DNA of 64,000 nt from Mantis religiosa (lineage: Eukaryota > Arthropoda > Insecta > Mantodea > Mantidae). The first letter of the stretch is position 1, and each line of letters begins with the position of its first letter. Shown piece after piece: positions 23,806 to 34,931 of the stretch. The notes below the pieces were generated by a model that made no database searches, was not told the origin of the DNA, and saw nothing but the letters and a program-made list of their open reading frames with translations. Position numbers and translations under genes: made by a program. The DNA lies in contig CM060958.1 in NCBI GenBank assembly GCA_030765055.1, positions 79,382,827 to 79,446,826 on the forward strand, in the 5' to 3' direction.

Positions 23806-24740
23806 CAAAATTCTGTAACATGTACAGAGAGAAAGTTCTTCTTGACTTATGTGCCGCATTTAAACATTGTACTCACATACAGAAGAATTTTAAGCAAAAT
23901 GTTGGTGTTAGTCAAGTGTCCTGGAGCAGTGGTTTTAAATTGGCCGCGAAAAATCAATATTATTTATTTGATGATACTATTTAGACTTTAAAATATTAAT
24001 AATCAAGAAAAATCAGTGAAAGTGGAAAGTGAACGAGATGAAGAAACAATAGAAGGTACAGCAGTGTAACATTATAGAAATGTTATTTATATATTAATCA
24101 TTATTTAAACAAAATTATATAAAAAGCTAATATGGTAATGAAAAGTGGCTCACGAAAGATGACGTGAACCATAGCAATGGCCAAGGCAATAATTCCAGGT
24201 TAGACGGAGTTAGCGTTATTCTGTGTATGGACGTCGTCGAGTAAAGAAGCAAATACTTATTCAGTGTGAGGGAACTTGAACTTGATATTAAATTAAAAAT
24301 TGAAATATTTAAAAGCAGTTGAACGATTATTTCGTTTCATTTAGTAAATTAGTTACAATTTCCGTATGAGACCAAACTTTAGCTAAGGGGTATTCATGCT
24401 TCGACTGCAGCAGCCGTGGATAACATCTAAAGATATTGCTCATCCTGAGACTCCGGATCTAAGCAAAAGCTCAGATTTCGAGACCTGGAATATCGCTACC
24501 CTCTCCGAGAACAAAACACAGCTACATCTGCTGGCGGACAGCAGTGTCCCAACCCAGAGAACCTGTCGGAGATCTACATATACCCTTACAGCGACATGTT
24601 CTTGTGCTATTGGCTAGATACAAGGACAGATCAAATAAAAACGGGGATTATTTCTTAAATTTATTTCCATCAATAAACAAAAATGCTGATATACATATTT
24701 CTTTTCTGTATAGTTTCTTGCATTCGACACACATTTTTCC
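23806..24740. other. Unassigned stretch
   Basis: No recognised coding region or repeat. Frames overlapping the GAA run are artefacts of the repeat. Confidence 0.4.
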
Positions 24741-25840
24741 CATTGGATTGGCAAGTTTTAAATGCCATCCTTAGATAAAGAAGAAGGACGCGTGCGGAGC
24801 CATTTGCACACAAACTCTTCTCCATTTGCATCATCATCAAACCGCTGTCCTTCTAGGTCTTGTTTGAGTGACCAAACAAATGGTCGTCACAGGGCGATAA
24901 ATCTGGACTATAAGGGGTGTGTTGCAGAGATGTCTAATGCATTTTCTCTAGTTTTTCCAGCGTTAAAATGGCATTATATAGCCTCGCATTGTTATGGAGA
25001 AGAACGACGTTTCGGATCGGTTTCCGGCATCGCTTGTTGCAATATGCAGCTTTTGTTTCTCCAAAATGTGACAGTAATAGGCTGCATTAATTGGCCTTTG
25101 TCCGTGGAGAAAATCTACCAGCAAAACCCCAGCTGGAGTTCCAGAAAACGGTTGCAAGCACTCTTCCATCAGATGGGCGTATTCTGAACTAGACCGGACC
25201 TTCTTCGTCTCTTCGCGGCCACTTCATGCTTGCTTACTTTGACTCCAGGGTGTAATGATGCACTCATGTTTCACCACAAATCACAATGCGATTCAAGAAA
25301 TCTTCTCCATCCTCCTGGTAGCGATGCAGGTGTCTCTGACAAACTTCCTGACGTAGCGTTTTTTGTTCCTGGTTGAGAGACAAGGAACCTACCTGGCGGA
25401 CAATTTTCTCTAAATGCAGTTCATCTCGGATAGTTGTTTGAAGACTTCCGTAACTTATTCCTAGGGGAAAAAAACAATTTCGGATAACTTTATGTGCCTA
25501 TTTTCTTCAATCATGTCACGAATGTCACCAATGTGGTAACTGTATGCAGATCGCTTGTCCGCGATCTCCTCTTATGAGGTTCATTTTCTACAGCTTCTCT
25601 TCCCGCCACAAAAATTTTAGCCCACTGATATCCTTCAGTCTGCGAAAGTGCTTCTTTCCCAAAGTGTGAGCGGAGCTGTCTAAAATTTTCCGATGGTTTG
25701 GTGCTCCTTTTCTGCAAGAAATCTGATGATGCGTTGTGCAACAGACGGGTGCACCTGTTAGTCACTCATGGTGTCCTGACGCAGCCCCGTTCTCCGTGGT
25801 GCGTGCTCGCGCAATACCCTCTCTCGAACTACCCCCACCA
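24741..25840 (-). pseudogene. Mariner-family transposase pseudogene, nearly full span
   Basis: On the minus strand the N-terminal part (25511-25765) has FLQKRSTKPSENFRQLRSHF and EAVENEPHKRRSRTS, the helix-turn-helix half of a mariner. Further down, in broken frames, are RPINAAYYCHILEKQK and, near 24900, a third-Asp motif HTPYSPDLSPCDDHLF. The gene is interrupted by many stops and shifts. The order and span (about 1.1 kb) fit a complete but old transposase. It differs clearly from M1-M5. Confidence 0.8.
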
Positions 25841-27190
25841 AAATACTGACAAAGTCTCTCCTCAAAATTATCAACAGCAGCGGTATATTGCAATTCCCGT
25901 TTATATTTGATATGCCCTTAGCTATAAGTCAGTTTCTTTCAAGATTTGATACATTCCAAAAGAATGTGATAGGTAACTGCCTATCAGCGTGTCATTTTCC
26001 ATGAAGTTTACTGCTCGTGATTCACTAGCATGTGCAAGGCCATACATGTAATCCATAACCGTTTGTACAGGATATATTTTTCTATACATTATTATACCTA
26101 TTGTTATTAAGGCTATTTTTATTTTTTGTTACAGTTGTTGTCAACGAGGGTGCCGACTTTGTTACTTTTCTAATGAACGATTTTTAGCAAAACCTTAATG
26201 GAAACTTCTCTCTCTCCCACTCCCTCTCTCTGATTTCATGCCAGAAATACGACCCAGAAATATTCCACGTCAGTGAAGGTACTCCTGTATATCGAATTTG
26301 TAGACGGAATGCAATTTCCGTTACTTATATAAGTAACTCACGGGAAAAATAAATAAACGGGAAATAATATAGGTTTAGGTGTTAATATAGTAAACACCAG
26401 AATGAGCATTTTAAGATATCCTAAGCTCTTGGAAAACTATAATTGTGTCTTCTTTTAGCTTCTTTGTCTCGCTTTTCTTGTGAAATTTTATATCTACTCT
26501 CCCTGCCTGTTAATTTTCTTAATTATAACTGAAAATAAAACGTACTGGAAATGAAAACATATGTATCAAAACAGTAATAGCACAGAGCTTTTGCTAAGGT
26601 TTCCACTCCTCTCTGTGGATTTGTATTTAGATTTCTGTCGTGCCCCTAAGGGTTGATTTTAATTAGGAGAAACTAGGCAACAGGATTTGTAAGTGAAACT
26701 TACGTTAGTAATGTAAAATCGCTTAAAGGAATAAGCGTACTTTTAACTAAGACCTTTTCTCTGTGTACCTTCTCGTAAACGCAGAACTTGAAGTTACAAA
26801 ATAGTCATGCTAAGGTCTTTGTGCGTTTTATCCTGCAATATCTATTAAGGTATTAATAATGCACTGTTACTAGGCTTATAAATTTATCTCTTATAATGAT
26901 GTCAGGTTTGCTTGGAGCAAATAGTATAATTAAAAGAAACAGTAAGATCTTGTAGATCAGTATTGATTATCAAATTTGCCGCTAATAATGTTTGATATAT
27001 TAAAGAAATGTGGTAGAACATTATTAAAATTTGCATCAACAATATTCTCTTTTCACAAAATTTTAAGCTGATCCCCTCTTTAAGAATTATTGTCTGACTA
27101 CCAGCAACATGTATATTTTATTTGATACAGAGCTTAGAATTATCAGTAACTACTTAAAAAAAAGCATTGTATACAATCCCTAGCAGCAAG
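25841..27190. other. Unassigned stretch
   Basis: Nothing recognised apart from a short CT-rich patch near 26205-26235. Confidence 0.4.
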
Positions 27191-28019
27191 CTAGCAACAA
27201 ATATACTGTGTCCATATTATATAGCTAGCTGACAGGGCAAACTTCGTACAACCATATTCTTTGTCTTTTTGTGGGGCGTAAATATATAAAAATGATGAAT
27301 TTCCAACGCGCGCACAAGCAACGTATAAACGTCCATGAGAGAAAGAGGGAAACTCCAAGTTCATTCCGCATACTTCCAGTGACTTCTGTTGCGATTTACT
27401 TATAGTCATCGCAAAGGCCAAACGCACGCAAAATTGTAGACGCTTAAGATCAAAAGGTCAATAGAATCAATCAGAATCATCGGAATACGCGGGATCAAAT
27501 TGTCATCTCCTTTGTACTTTCCCTTGATGATTGTTGCCTCGATGACGCTATTCATTATCACTTCCGCTGTTAGTCTCGTTCCACTGCATAGTTGTGGTTG
27601 GCTAATGTTACGCAGTATGATCACAGCTAATCCTACTTTTAATTTGAAAATTGTGAGGTGGGAGTCCAGACAATTCTAATGAATATAAAAATTATGTGGG
27701 ATAGTTGACTATGTTGATAACCTGGTTTATAACTCTGTCAACTGATTTGTACGAACACAAACCCTCCACCCGGAAGAAAATTCTGTATGATTGTATTGAG
27801 ATCATCGACATCTGTATTTTTTGTCACCAATATTGCTCGTTCACTCACGCAATTATGGTTAGGTACTGTAGCGTTATGTCCAGTAATACACTGAATAAGG
27901 TCCTTTTTCGACTCTGTGAAGTGACACAAACCTGTGGGCAATGTTGTCAATGACGACCTTACCATTTCCATGTCTAACAACTGCTTCGAAAACAATTTTT
28001 CAGATACCGCGAAATTCAC
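27191..28019 (-). pseudogene. PIF1-like helicase remnant (Helitron type)
   Basis: Collinear minus-strand pieces resemble the C-terminal half of the PIF1-like helicase in Helitron Rep-helicase proteins. The piece at 27738-28019 has SERAILVTKNTDVDDLN. The piece at 27406-27624 has MIILRNISQPQLCSGTRL and EATIIKGKYKGDDNLIPRIP. The piece at 27191-27427 has RLAFAMTISKSQQKSLEVCG and SHGRLYVACARV, which correspond to helicase motifs V and VI. Frameshifts separate the pieces. The N-terminal Rep part and Walker motifs are absent. Helitron ends were not identified, so a host PIF1 retrocopy cannot be excluded, but the wording of the motifs fits Helitron. Confidence 0.8.
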
Positions 28020-29454
28020 AAAGTTACAAAGGAATTAAAGAGGTGGAATATCTTTCTACTTTGTAATGATTTTGTTTGTCGAAAGTAAAAGAAAGTGTAT
28101 ATTTTTCTAAAAATTTGCATGAGTAATTTTATATTTAGTAAATGACTCGGTCCATTATCACTTCTTTTTTTCCCCCTCACCTTTTATGCCTTCCTAGGAT
28201 TTGCAAAAATATTTCAAAACCAAAATTAGACAAATCGGTTCAGCGTACTTGAGTTTTTGTGACACTAACAAACGTTAATTCATTTTTATACTTATATAGA
28301 AACAAAATATGTAATTTGAAGTATTATATTTGTTAATATATTAATGTGCCTGATGAACTAAACTGTTTTAATGATGGATAAACTCTGATTTTACTCACTT
28401 GTAAAATAAGTAACTACTGTTTACAACACACGATACTAAAATGGATTGTCTCAGTCATTCTTAATAGGCCAGGATTACATTAACGACTAGTATTATTTAA
28501 TGGAGCTAATAGTGAAATATTCTTTAGACAAATACTATTTAATAAAGTAGATATAATCTATTTCTATACATTTAAATCAAAGGTAATTGAACCGCCATAA
28601 AACTGGCATTATTTTATAGTTTTCTTGAATTTTCTACCAGATATCTTCTCCATCAATATCCATCAGTCATATATTTTCATCTGATTTTTTAGTTTATCCC
28701 TTAAAAGGCCAGTGCTGCTCCGGAATAGCAAAAAGCAAAGTTAAGATATTCTGAATAACTCGCGAAATGATTTTCTTTATCTATTTCTGTGCTTTTACCA
28801 AAAGAATGGGTACAAACACACTGTACGATACAGGTGGAACGTTTTACTTCCTATTCATAAGAAGAAATAGCCTTAGACAAACGTCCTAGGAATCACTCAG
28901 TATAAGAACTTAGTTTTAAATTGACAACTTCAGCTTCATTACTCCTTGAAAATATTCATTTACTATTTCCCATCGTATCAATAAAAGTAAAATTAAGATT
29001 CGCCTTATTCTATATTGGAAATTCGTAAATAATGGAGTCTTCTCATCTGTAAGTTCCGTAAACAATAATAAGAGAAACCTCATAATTAGTATTGTCATCT
29101 TCTGCAGATTCTTTTTAACATATATTAATGTCACCTCTGTAAACTATCTTCAGGTTATTTGGCTCCTAACCAGCTGACTACGCCTAAAAAGCTGATAGTT
29201 TTGAACATTTTCCGATATTACTATTTTCTTTAATATTTGAAGCCAAGGATGGCGATTTCAATATACACTTCTTATAAAGACAAATCAACAGAACGTCTTC
29301 GTTGACAGCATCTGATCTATTTTCGTTATACCATATCTCGCATACATAATGAAATTAGGAAACAAATCCAAGGTAATATATCTTGCTCTTTTCTTTGTAT
29401 AGGACACAGTGCTGTTCATTTATGCTCCTCTACCGCTTATGTCATATTAGGTGT
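28020..29454. other. AT-rich unassigned stretch
   Basis: No coding similarity, SINE or terminal repeats seen. Confidence 0.4.
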
Positions 29455-29682
29455 CGAATGAGGGAGCCACAAATATGGATCAGGGAGAGAAATCCAGAGA
29501 TGAGGGATCAGCTCGGTACCCGGAATGAGAGTGAGGGAAGTAGATGAACGGAATGAGGACGAAGTGGATGAAAGAAAAGATGGTAATGGAGCAGTTGGCG
29601 GTATGATGGCAGGGGAAACCAGAGGTCCTAGAAAAAATCGCCATATTGTCCACCACAAATCTCCCTTTTCATTCGCTGGGAC
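29455..29682 (-). mobile_element. SINE-D copy 3, 5'-truncated
   Basis: The reverse complement has the body of SINE-D: agatttgtggtggacaatat, cctctggtttcccctgcc and ccattaccatc, with catctctggatttctctccc near the 3' end. The tRNA-like head is missing. Confidence 0.65.
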
Positions 29683-29860
29683 GTAATATATATGTTTTAC
29701 CTTAATTGGATCTACCTGATCAGACATCTCGAGTACTACTGAAAATATTAACGCCTACATAGGTTTTGCAATAAATTGTAATGGTGTGAGTGTAGATACT
29801 AAATAGAAAATAGCCGTTGTGTAGCAAGACTTCAAGTTTTGAGAATTTTGTTGTTTTAGT

Positions 29861-30065
29861 TTTACGACCTCCAACGTTAAGTCATACCGGACGGTGAATG
29901 AAATGGGTGAAATGACGCTCAAATGTGTCCAGGGCCCATGGAGCTTAGAGCTACCCGACATTCGTCTTTAAGGATAAGGGAAACCCTGGAGAAAACCTTA
30001 TCCAGTTAACTCACCCTGACCGAGATTCGAACTCGGGACCACTTGAATGTTAAGCAGACACGGTA
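29861..30065 (-). mobile_element. SINE-A copy 4
   Basis: The reverse complement ends tcggacggtgaat region and acgttggaggtcgtaaa; the B-box reads gagttcgaatctcgg. The extreme 5' end (A-box region) is degraded. Confidence 0.85.
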
Positions 30066-30344
30066 TGTGAGAAAAAGTGACGTTATGTTGATAATGTCGA
30101 GCTACTATCACCCGGAGCTCATTGTAGACCTAGTGGAAGGGTATTCTTTGTGCCCATACGGACAAGATAGATTAAGGATTGACTGAGATTTTCAGTGACA
30201 TTGAAATTCAGAAAATAGTTGGAAACTTCTGGGAACTTGAAAAGGAAAAACCCCCTTTGAGATAGGCTAAGTATAACTTAAGCAACCATTCTGGATGGTG
30301 CTGCTTACAGAAACTAAACGACAATCATCTGCCACTATTCGGTA

Positions 30345-30825
30345 GTTCATGGTTCAGTTCCCATGACCAACCTACCCGACCAATGCCGTGTAGGTTAATT
30401 ACACTCTCGAATTTCCTGTCCATCCATTTCTTTTCATCAGTATCATTTCAAATTCTCTCTCATCTAGTTGTCTGTTTTATGTTGGAAATGTTGGCAGGAG
30501 TCTCGGCGGTGCATGGAAGGATGTACGCTCTTGGTAAAACTTTCTCCTCTGGTGAGACAGCCTCCGGTCTTCAAACCAACTGCTGGGATCAAGTCAGAAC
30601 CATACTAAGGGGAATGTCCGTAGTCCTGGCCTACCGGGGTAAAATGTACAGACCCTGATATAGGGTCCTGATATATTCCCTCTGCTCTATTGTGGCTCCT
30701 TGGAACGTCACAGTGTGTATCCTCTCATCTCATCCTTCCTCCCGGAGGTGCCTCACTTCACGCATAGGTACAACTGACCAAGTTTGGACCTCCGTACCAA
30801 ATCCCCTAGCGTAGTCCAGTCCAGT
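30345..30825 (+). mobile_element. SINE-B copy 3
   Basis: Contains tttcctgtccatccatttc, tctcatctagttgtctgttt, gtctcggcggtgcatgg and tattgtggctccttgg. The head is mostly lost: only ttcagttcccatgac recalls the B-box. Confidence 0.65.
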
Positions 30826-30947
30826 CAACAGCTGATTATTAAGAATGCCACTGATATATATTTGGATACAGTAGCGATATGTTACAAAATATCACGTGTT
30901 TAGTGATATGAAAATATTGCATTCGTTGGATGATTTAAGAATCTTAT

Positions 30948-31413
30948 GTAATATTTCAGTTAATTGATGGAAATTAATCATTTCTCCACACTAGCCATAT
31001 ATAGGCTAAGGTTTTTGATAGTCAACATGAAAAATTCAATACCATGGTCGGGATTTGAACCATGGATCTCCTGGTTTCCATCCAGTTGCTCTAAACCTTG
31101 AGCTACCATGGCCAACGTGCCGTCCTGACATTAAATTCTCCATTTGACTCGTATATTTCCCCGGTAAACCACTAGGGGCTCTCGCATCCGAGATAGACCG
31201 TTTGTGGCTACATACTATCGTAAGTACTTGAGTCCCAGTCTTCATCATTTAACTCTCATTATTTTAGCTAATTGATGGAATTTAGTCATTTCTTCACACT
31301 AGTCGTATATAGGCTAAGATTTTTAATAGAGTCAACGGCCATGGTAGCTCAAGGGTTAGAGCGACTGGACGGAAACCAGGAGATCCGTGGTTCAAATCCC
31401 GGTCATGGAATTG
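30948..31413. mobile_element. SINE-C copy 3, inverted composite
   Basis: The left part is minus strand: a roughly 70-bp block (ttaattgatggaaattaatc to gctaaggtttttgatag), a complete tRNA-like module (31037-31120) and body. The same 70-bp block returns at 31262-31340. Immediately after comes a plus-strand tRNA-like module (ggccatggtagctcaagggt to ttcaaatcccggtcatgg). So two tRNA-like modules face each other. No convincing target duplication was found. Confidence 0.75.
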
Positions 31414-31499
31414 AATTGTTCATGTACCTTATGAAGTAGTTGATGTAGTAGGAGAACTACAATATTTTAATGCACTCCAGCTTAACGAATAGTAATGGT

Positions 31500-31502
<3 letters not shown>

Positions 31503-31546
<44 letters not shown>
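31503..31546. repeat. Poly(T) tract, 3' tail of the Penelope-like element
   Basis: A 44-base T run follows the 3' terminus of the minus-strand Penelope element, so in element orientation it is a poly(A) tail. Confidence 0.9.
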
Positions 31547-31551
<5 letters not shown>

Positions 31552-31658
31552 AGACATGTCAAGTTATTAAAAGTGAGATATTTCTTGTATAGAAAATGAG
31601 TAGTTGTCAAACATTTTTAGGAGTACTCACTCAGATGAGATGTTCTTCATTTCTCCAG

Positions 31659-31692
31659 AAGCGCTTTTCGATCAGGTTTTGATCATCTTCAG
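31659..31692 (-). ncRNA. Hammerhead-like motif in the 3' part of the left Penelope element
   Basis: Minus strand: CTGAAGATGATC, a loop, GATC, then GAA and the self-complementary AAGCGCTT. It has the same order as a hammerhead core with a palindromic stem III, but the first core strand has three extra bases relative to CTGATGA. The motif is repeated at 34730-34756 in the right copy. Confidence 0.4.
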
Positions 31693-31760
31693 TGTGTGTT
31701 GACCAACTACTGAAGTGATGAAGAGCCGAACCTTCCAAGAAACTTCTGCTCCTGTGACTG

Positions 31761-34442
31761 TCATTTGGTTATCTCTTGATTTGTGCTGCCAACTTCTGGG
31801 ACTGGAACTTTGTGGCCGGACACAGATGGCTGAAGGTTATCTGTGGTGTTGACTGGTTGTAACTGTTTTTCTTCTGGATGTGGGTTAATTGAACTGTCGA
31901 CCTGTGGTGGCGGATGAAATTCCATTTTTTCTTTTTCCCCCTCGTTCTCTGGATCAATATTTAAGTTACTGGTTGATTGTGAGAGATGTGCTTCCTCACT
32001 CATATGTTCCTGAAGTAAACTAGATTGGTTGACATATGGGTTAATTCCAACTGGGTCTAAGTTCTTTAAGTTTGTTTCAGCAACATCAATGTTGGATTTT
32101 TTAACTTTTTTAATAAGTTGTAAAACACTATTTAATGGTGGTATCTCAAAATTCAAAAGGTTTTTTGTTTCACTATTTAGGATATAAATTTTTTCCCAAA
32201 TATCTAATTCATTAATTGTTTGTACATGTTTCAATAGTTGTATACTTTGGCCAATTTCATGGTTGTGTTTCCAAAAATGGTTGGCAACTGCAGACTTTTC
32301 TATTTGTTTAAGTTTTATATTCCTCAGGTGTTCCGTTTGACGGGTTTTTAAATTTCTCTTAGTTCTTCCAATATAATATGCTTCACAATTTTCACATGGT
32401 ATTTTATATATTCCAGATAATTTCAATTTATCAATAGTGTTGCTTAAAGGTTTTTTGAGCAGATTCTTAAGGTTGAAATTATTCTTTGGGGCCAATTTTA
32501 TATTATAATTATGGAAAATTCTTTTAAATTTGTTGAATGCCCAAGGATGATAGGTGAACTTCTTGTAGATAACAGTATTTTCTGGTTTCTTTAAAGTAGT
32601 AAATGAACTTATGTGGTTTTTGTATATATGTTCATTAATTATTTTAAATATAGTTGATTCTTTAAAGCCATTGATCTTTGCAACATGTAAGATGTGTTGG
32701 AATTCTAGTTGATATTCATGTTCAAGCATAGGTACATTTATAAGTCTGTGGATTAAACAATGGAATACTGCAAGTTGATGTGATGTAGGATTATAGTTAT
32801 TAGCTTTGATGTAATTATCCACATGTGTATTTTTCCTATGAATACCAAAATTCAATTTATTATGGTACTTGGAAATTTTTAAATCCAAAAAAGGTAAAAG
32901 TCCTTGATCTTCTATTTCCATGGTAAATTTGATGGATTCATCTTGACTGTTGAGAATTTCTAAGGCTTCATTAATTTTATCTTTAGGTATAATGGAGAAG
33001 ATATCATCAACATACCTGTACCATACTTTAAATATATCTGAGTGAGTAGATGTTACTTGAATTTCTAAGTTGCTCATATATAAGTCAGCTAAGAATGGAG
33101 ATAATGGGTTACCCATAGCTAAACCATGTGTTTGAGTGTATAATCTTCCATTAAATGTGAAGGTATTCTGGTCAATACAACTGGTAGTACAAGTTAGTAG
33201 ATCATGAATCTCAGCTTCATTAATATTAATTGAAGTAAGCCATTCTTGTAATAATGGAGAAATCTTCCCAGTTGGGACGTTTGTGAACAACGAAGTGACA
33301 TCAAAAGATACTAATATGTCACTATCATTGATAGTAATGTTTTTAATATATTCAATAAGTTCAAGAGAATTCTTAATGCTTCTACTTTCAAACTTTTTTA
33401 AAGATGAAAACTTTTTTGAAACCCATTTTGCCAATAAGTAACATGGCGAACCTATATTGTTGATAATAGGTCGCATACTGTTATCTTTTTTGTGTGTTTT
33501 TGGAAGACAGTAAATCCGTGGTAGTGTTGGATTACTGACTTTTAATCTTTTTTTAAGAGCTAAATCAAAACAATTAGCTTCATTAATAACTTTGTTAATC
33601 ATTCTTATGTTGGCTTGTAATGGGTTTTTTCCTGTTTCTGAGTAATCAGACTTTTTAAGAAGTTGCATGACTCTATCTTCATAATCATTTTTGTTGAGTA
33701 AAACAATTTGATTTCCTTTATCTGCTTTTACAAATGTAATGGATTTGTTATTTAAGTGTTTGATAATCTTCAGTGCTGGAAAAGTGTATTTACCATGTTT
33801 TAATTTTTGAAGAACTTTAGTACATTGAGATCTAACATTATCTCTTTCTTGCACAGGAACAGTTTTAATACTTAATTCAATATCTGCTACAAATTCTTTT
33901 ATATCTTCAGAGAAGGCAACACAGGTTTTCAATCCTTTATTTAACAAATTTAATTCTTCATTGCTGAGAGGTTGATCAGATAAATTAATTACTGCTTTAT
34001 TGTTATTCTTGATTTTTGGAATATAAGATGGCTGACCTTTTAATATGAACAACTTATGTTTTAAACGTGTATGTTTAATTTTCATCATTTTATTTAAATG
34101 AGCATAGAGTAGATTTTCAAAATTATTCCAAAGTACAGGTCCCAAAATCTGAGTTAATTCCATGTGAAGTTGATAAAGTTGCATGTTAATTTGATTAAGT
34201 TTTTTGTAATGTAGAAATTTTTCTGTTTTAATTACCATTTTTTCCGCCATTTTTTGTTGGGTACAGCTCTTCCTGTTTTTTATATATTTTCTTACAAAAA
34301 CTGGAGTGACGTTATTAATTAAACATAGGTTGAGAAAGTGAATATCTGCTAAAGTATATCTCTTCTTAATTTGTAAGGTTTCATAAAATTTCAACTTTCT
34401 TTTGTAGAAATGATGTTGAGAGTTAAAATTTGTAGTCTCCAT
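31761..34442 (-). CDS. Penelope-like polyprotein: reverse transcriptase with GIY-YIG endonuclease (893 aa)
   Basis: The protein would copy element RNA into DNA and nick the target. Residues 1-220 are a basic, coiled-coil-rich N-terminal region. The reverse transcriptase runs from about 225 to 560: ITFVKADKGNQIVLL (235-249), YCLPKTHKK (311-319) and MRPIINNIGSP (323-333), SFDVTSLFTNVP (379-390), HGLAMGNPLSPFLADLYMS (439-457), and the catalytic box YVDD (477-480). The GIY-YIG nuclease follows at about 675-760: GIY at 677-679, the Cys pair C683/C686, YIG at 690-692, and His residues near 722-728 that fit the Penelope zinc-binding insertion. The last 100 residues are acidic and Pro/Ser-rich. The frame is fully open and ends next to a short 3' untranslated part. 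The start at 34442 is the first Met and gives a length normal for Penelope elements. This could be an active or recently active copy. Confidence 0.92.
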   Translation of the reverse strand: METTNFNSQHHFYKRKLKFYETLQIKKRYTLADIHFLNLCLINNVTPVFVRKYIKNRKSCTQQKMAEKMVIKTEKFLHYKKLNQINMQLYQLHMELTQILGPVLWNNFENLLYAHLNKMMKIKHTRLKHKLFILKGQPSYIPKIKNNNKAVINLSDQPLSNEELNLLNKGLKTCVAFSEDIKEFVADIELSIKTVPVQERDNVRSQCTKVLQKLKHGKYTFPALKIIKHLNNKSITFVKADKGNQIVLLNKNDYEDRVMQLLKKSDYSETGKNPLQANIRMINKVINEANCFDLALKKRLKVSNPTLPRIYCLPKTHKKDNSMRPIINNIGSPCYLLAKWVSKKFSSLKKFESRSIKNSLELIEYIKNITINDSDILVSFDVTSLFTNVPTGKISPLLQEWLTSININEAEIHDLLTCTTSCIDQNTFTFNGRLYTQTHGLAMGNPLSPFLADLYMSNLEIQVTSTHSDIFKVWYRYVDDIFSIIPKDKINEALEILNSQDESIKFTMEIEDQGLLPFLDLKISKYHNKLNFGIHRKNTHVDNYIKANNYNPTSHQLAVFHCLIHRLINVPMLEHEYQLEFQHILHVAKINGFKESTIFKIINEHIYKNHISSFTTLKKPENTVIYKKFTYHPWAFNKFKRIFHNYNIKLAPKNNFNLKNLLKKPLSNTIDKLKLSGIYKIPCENCEAYYIGRTKRNLKTRQTEHLRNIKLKQIEKSAVANHFWKHNHEIGQSIQLLKHVQTINELDIWEKIYILNSETKNLLNFEIPPLNSVLQLIKKVKKSNIDVAETNLKNLDPVGINPYVNQSSLLQEHMSEEAHLSQSTSNLNIDPENEGEKEKMEFHPPPQVDSSINPHPEEKQLQPVNTTDNLQPSVSGHKVPVPEVGSTNQEITK

Positions 34443-34729
34443 GTTCTAATAGTTGTAAAAAGTATGGTAACAGAATTACTTGTAAGCCATCTAGCTTATA
34501 TATTTTTTAAAGAAGACATGTCAAAGTGCCACATCCAGAAGAAAAACAGTTACAACCAGTCAACACCACAGATAACCTTCAGCCATCTGTGTCCGGCCAC
34601 AAAGTTCCAGTCCCAGAAGTTGGCAACACAAATCAAGAGATAACCAAATGACAGTCACAGGAGCAGAAGTTTCTTGGAAGGTTCGGCTCTTCATCACCTC
34701 AGTAGTTGGTCAACACACACTGAAGATGA

Positions 34730-34756
34730 TCAAAACCTGATCGAAAAGCGCTTCTG
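34730..34756 (+). ncRNA. Hammerhead-like motif, right Penelope copy
   Basis: CTGAAGATGATC, loop, GATC, GAA, AAGCGCTT: the same motif as at 31659-31692 on the other strand. Confidence 0.4.
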
Positions 34757-34931
34757 GAGAAATGAAGAACATCTCATCTGAGTGAGTACTCCTAAAAATG
34801 TTTGACAACTACTCATTTTCTATACAAGAAATATCTCACTTTTAATAACTTGACATGTCTTCTTTAAAAAATATATAAGCTAGATGGCTTACAAGTAATT
34901 CTGTTACCATACTTTTTACAACTATTAGAAC

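Larger units (their letters stand above)
31547..34521 (-). mobile_element. Penelope-like retroelement, left copy, apparently complete
   Basis: The element reads right to left: a roughly 80-bp 5' untranslated part (34443-34521), an intact 893-codon ORF, a roughly 215-bp 3' untranslated part with a hammerhead-like motif, and a poly(A)-like tail (the T run at 31503-31546). The 5' untranslated part begins with ttgacatgtcttcttt, which is also how the 3' part ends. That end overlap matches the terminal-repeat (pLTR) arrangement of Penelope elements. A second copy starts head to head at about 34523. Confidence 0.88.

Noticed and set aside
30948..31413. Target duplication around SINE-C copy 3 (cttatg on both sides)
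   Set aside because: Only six to eight bases match and the element limits are uncertain, so I do not claim it.
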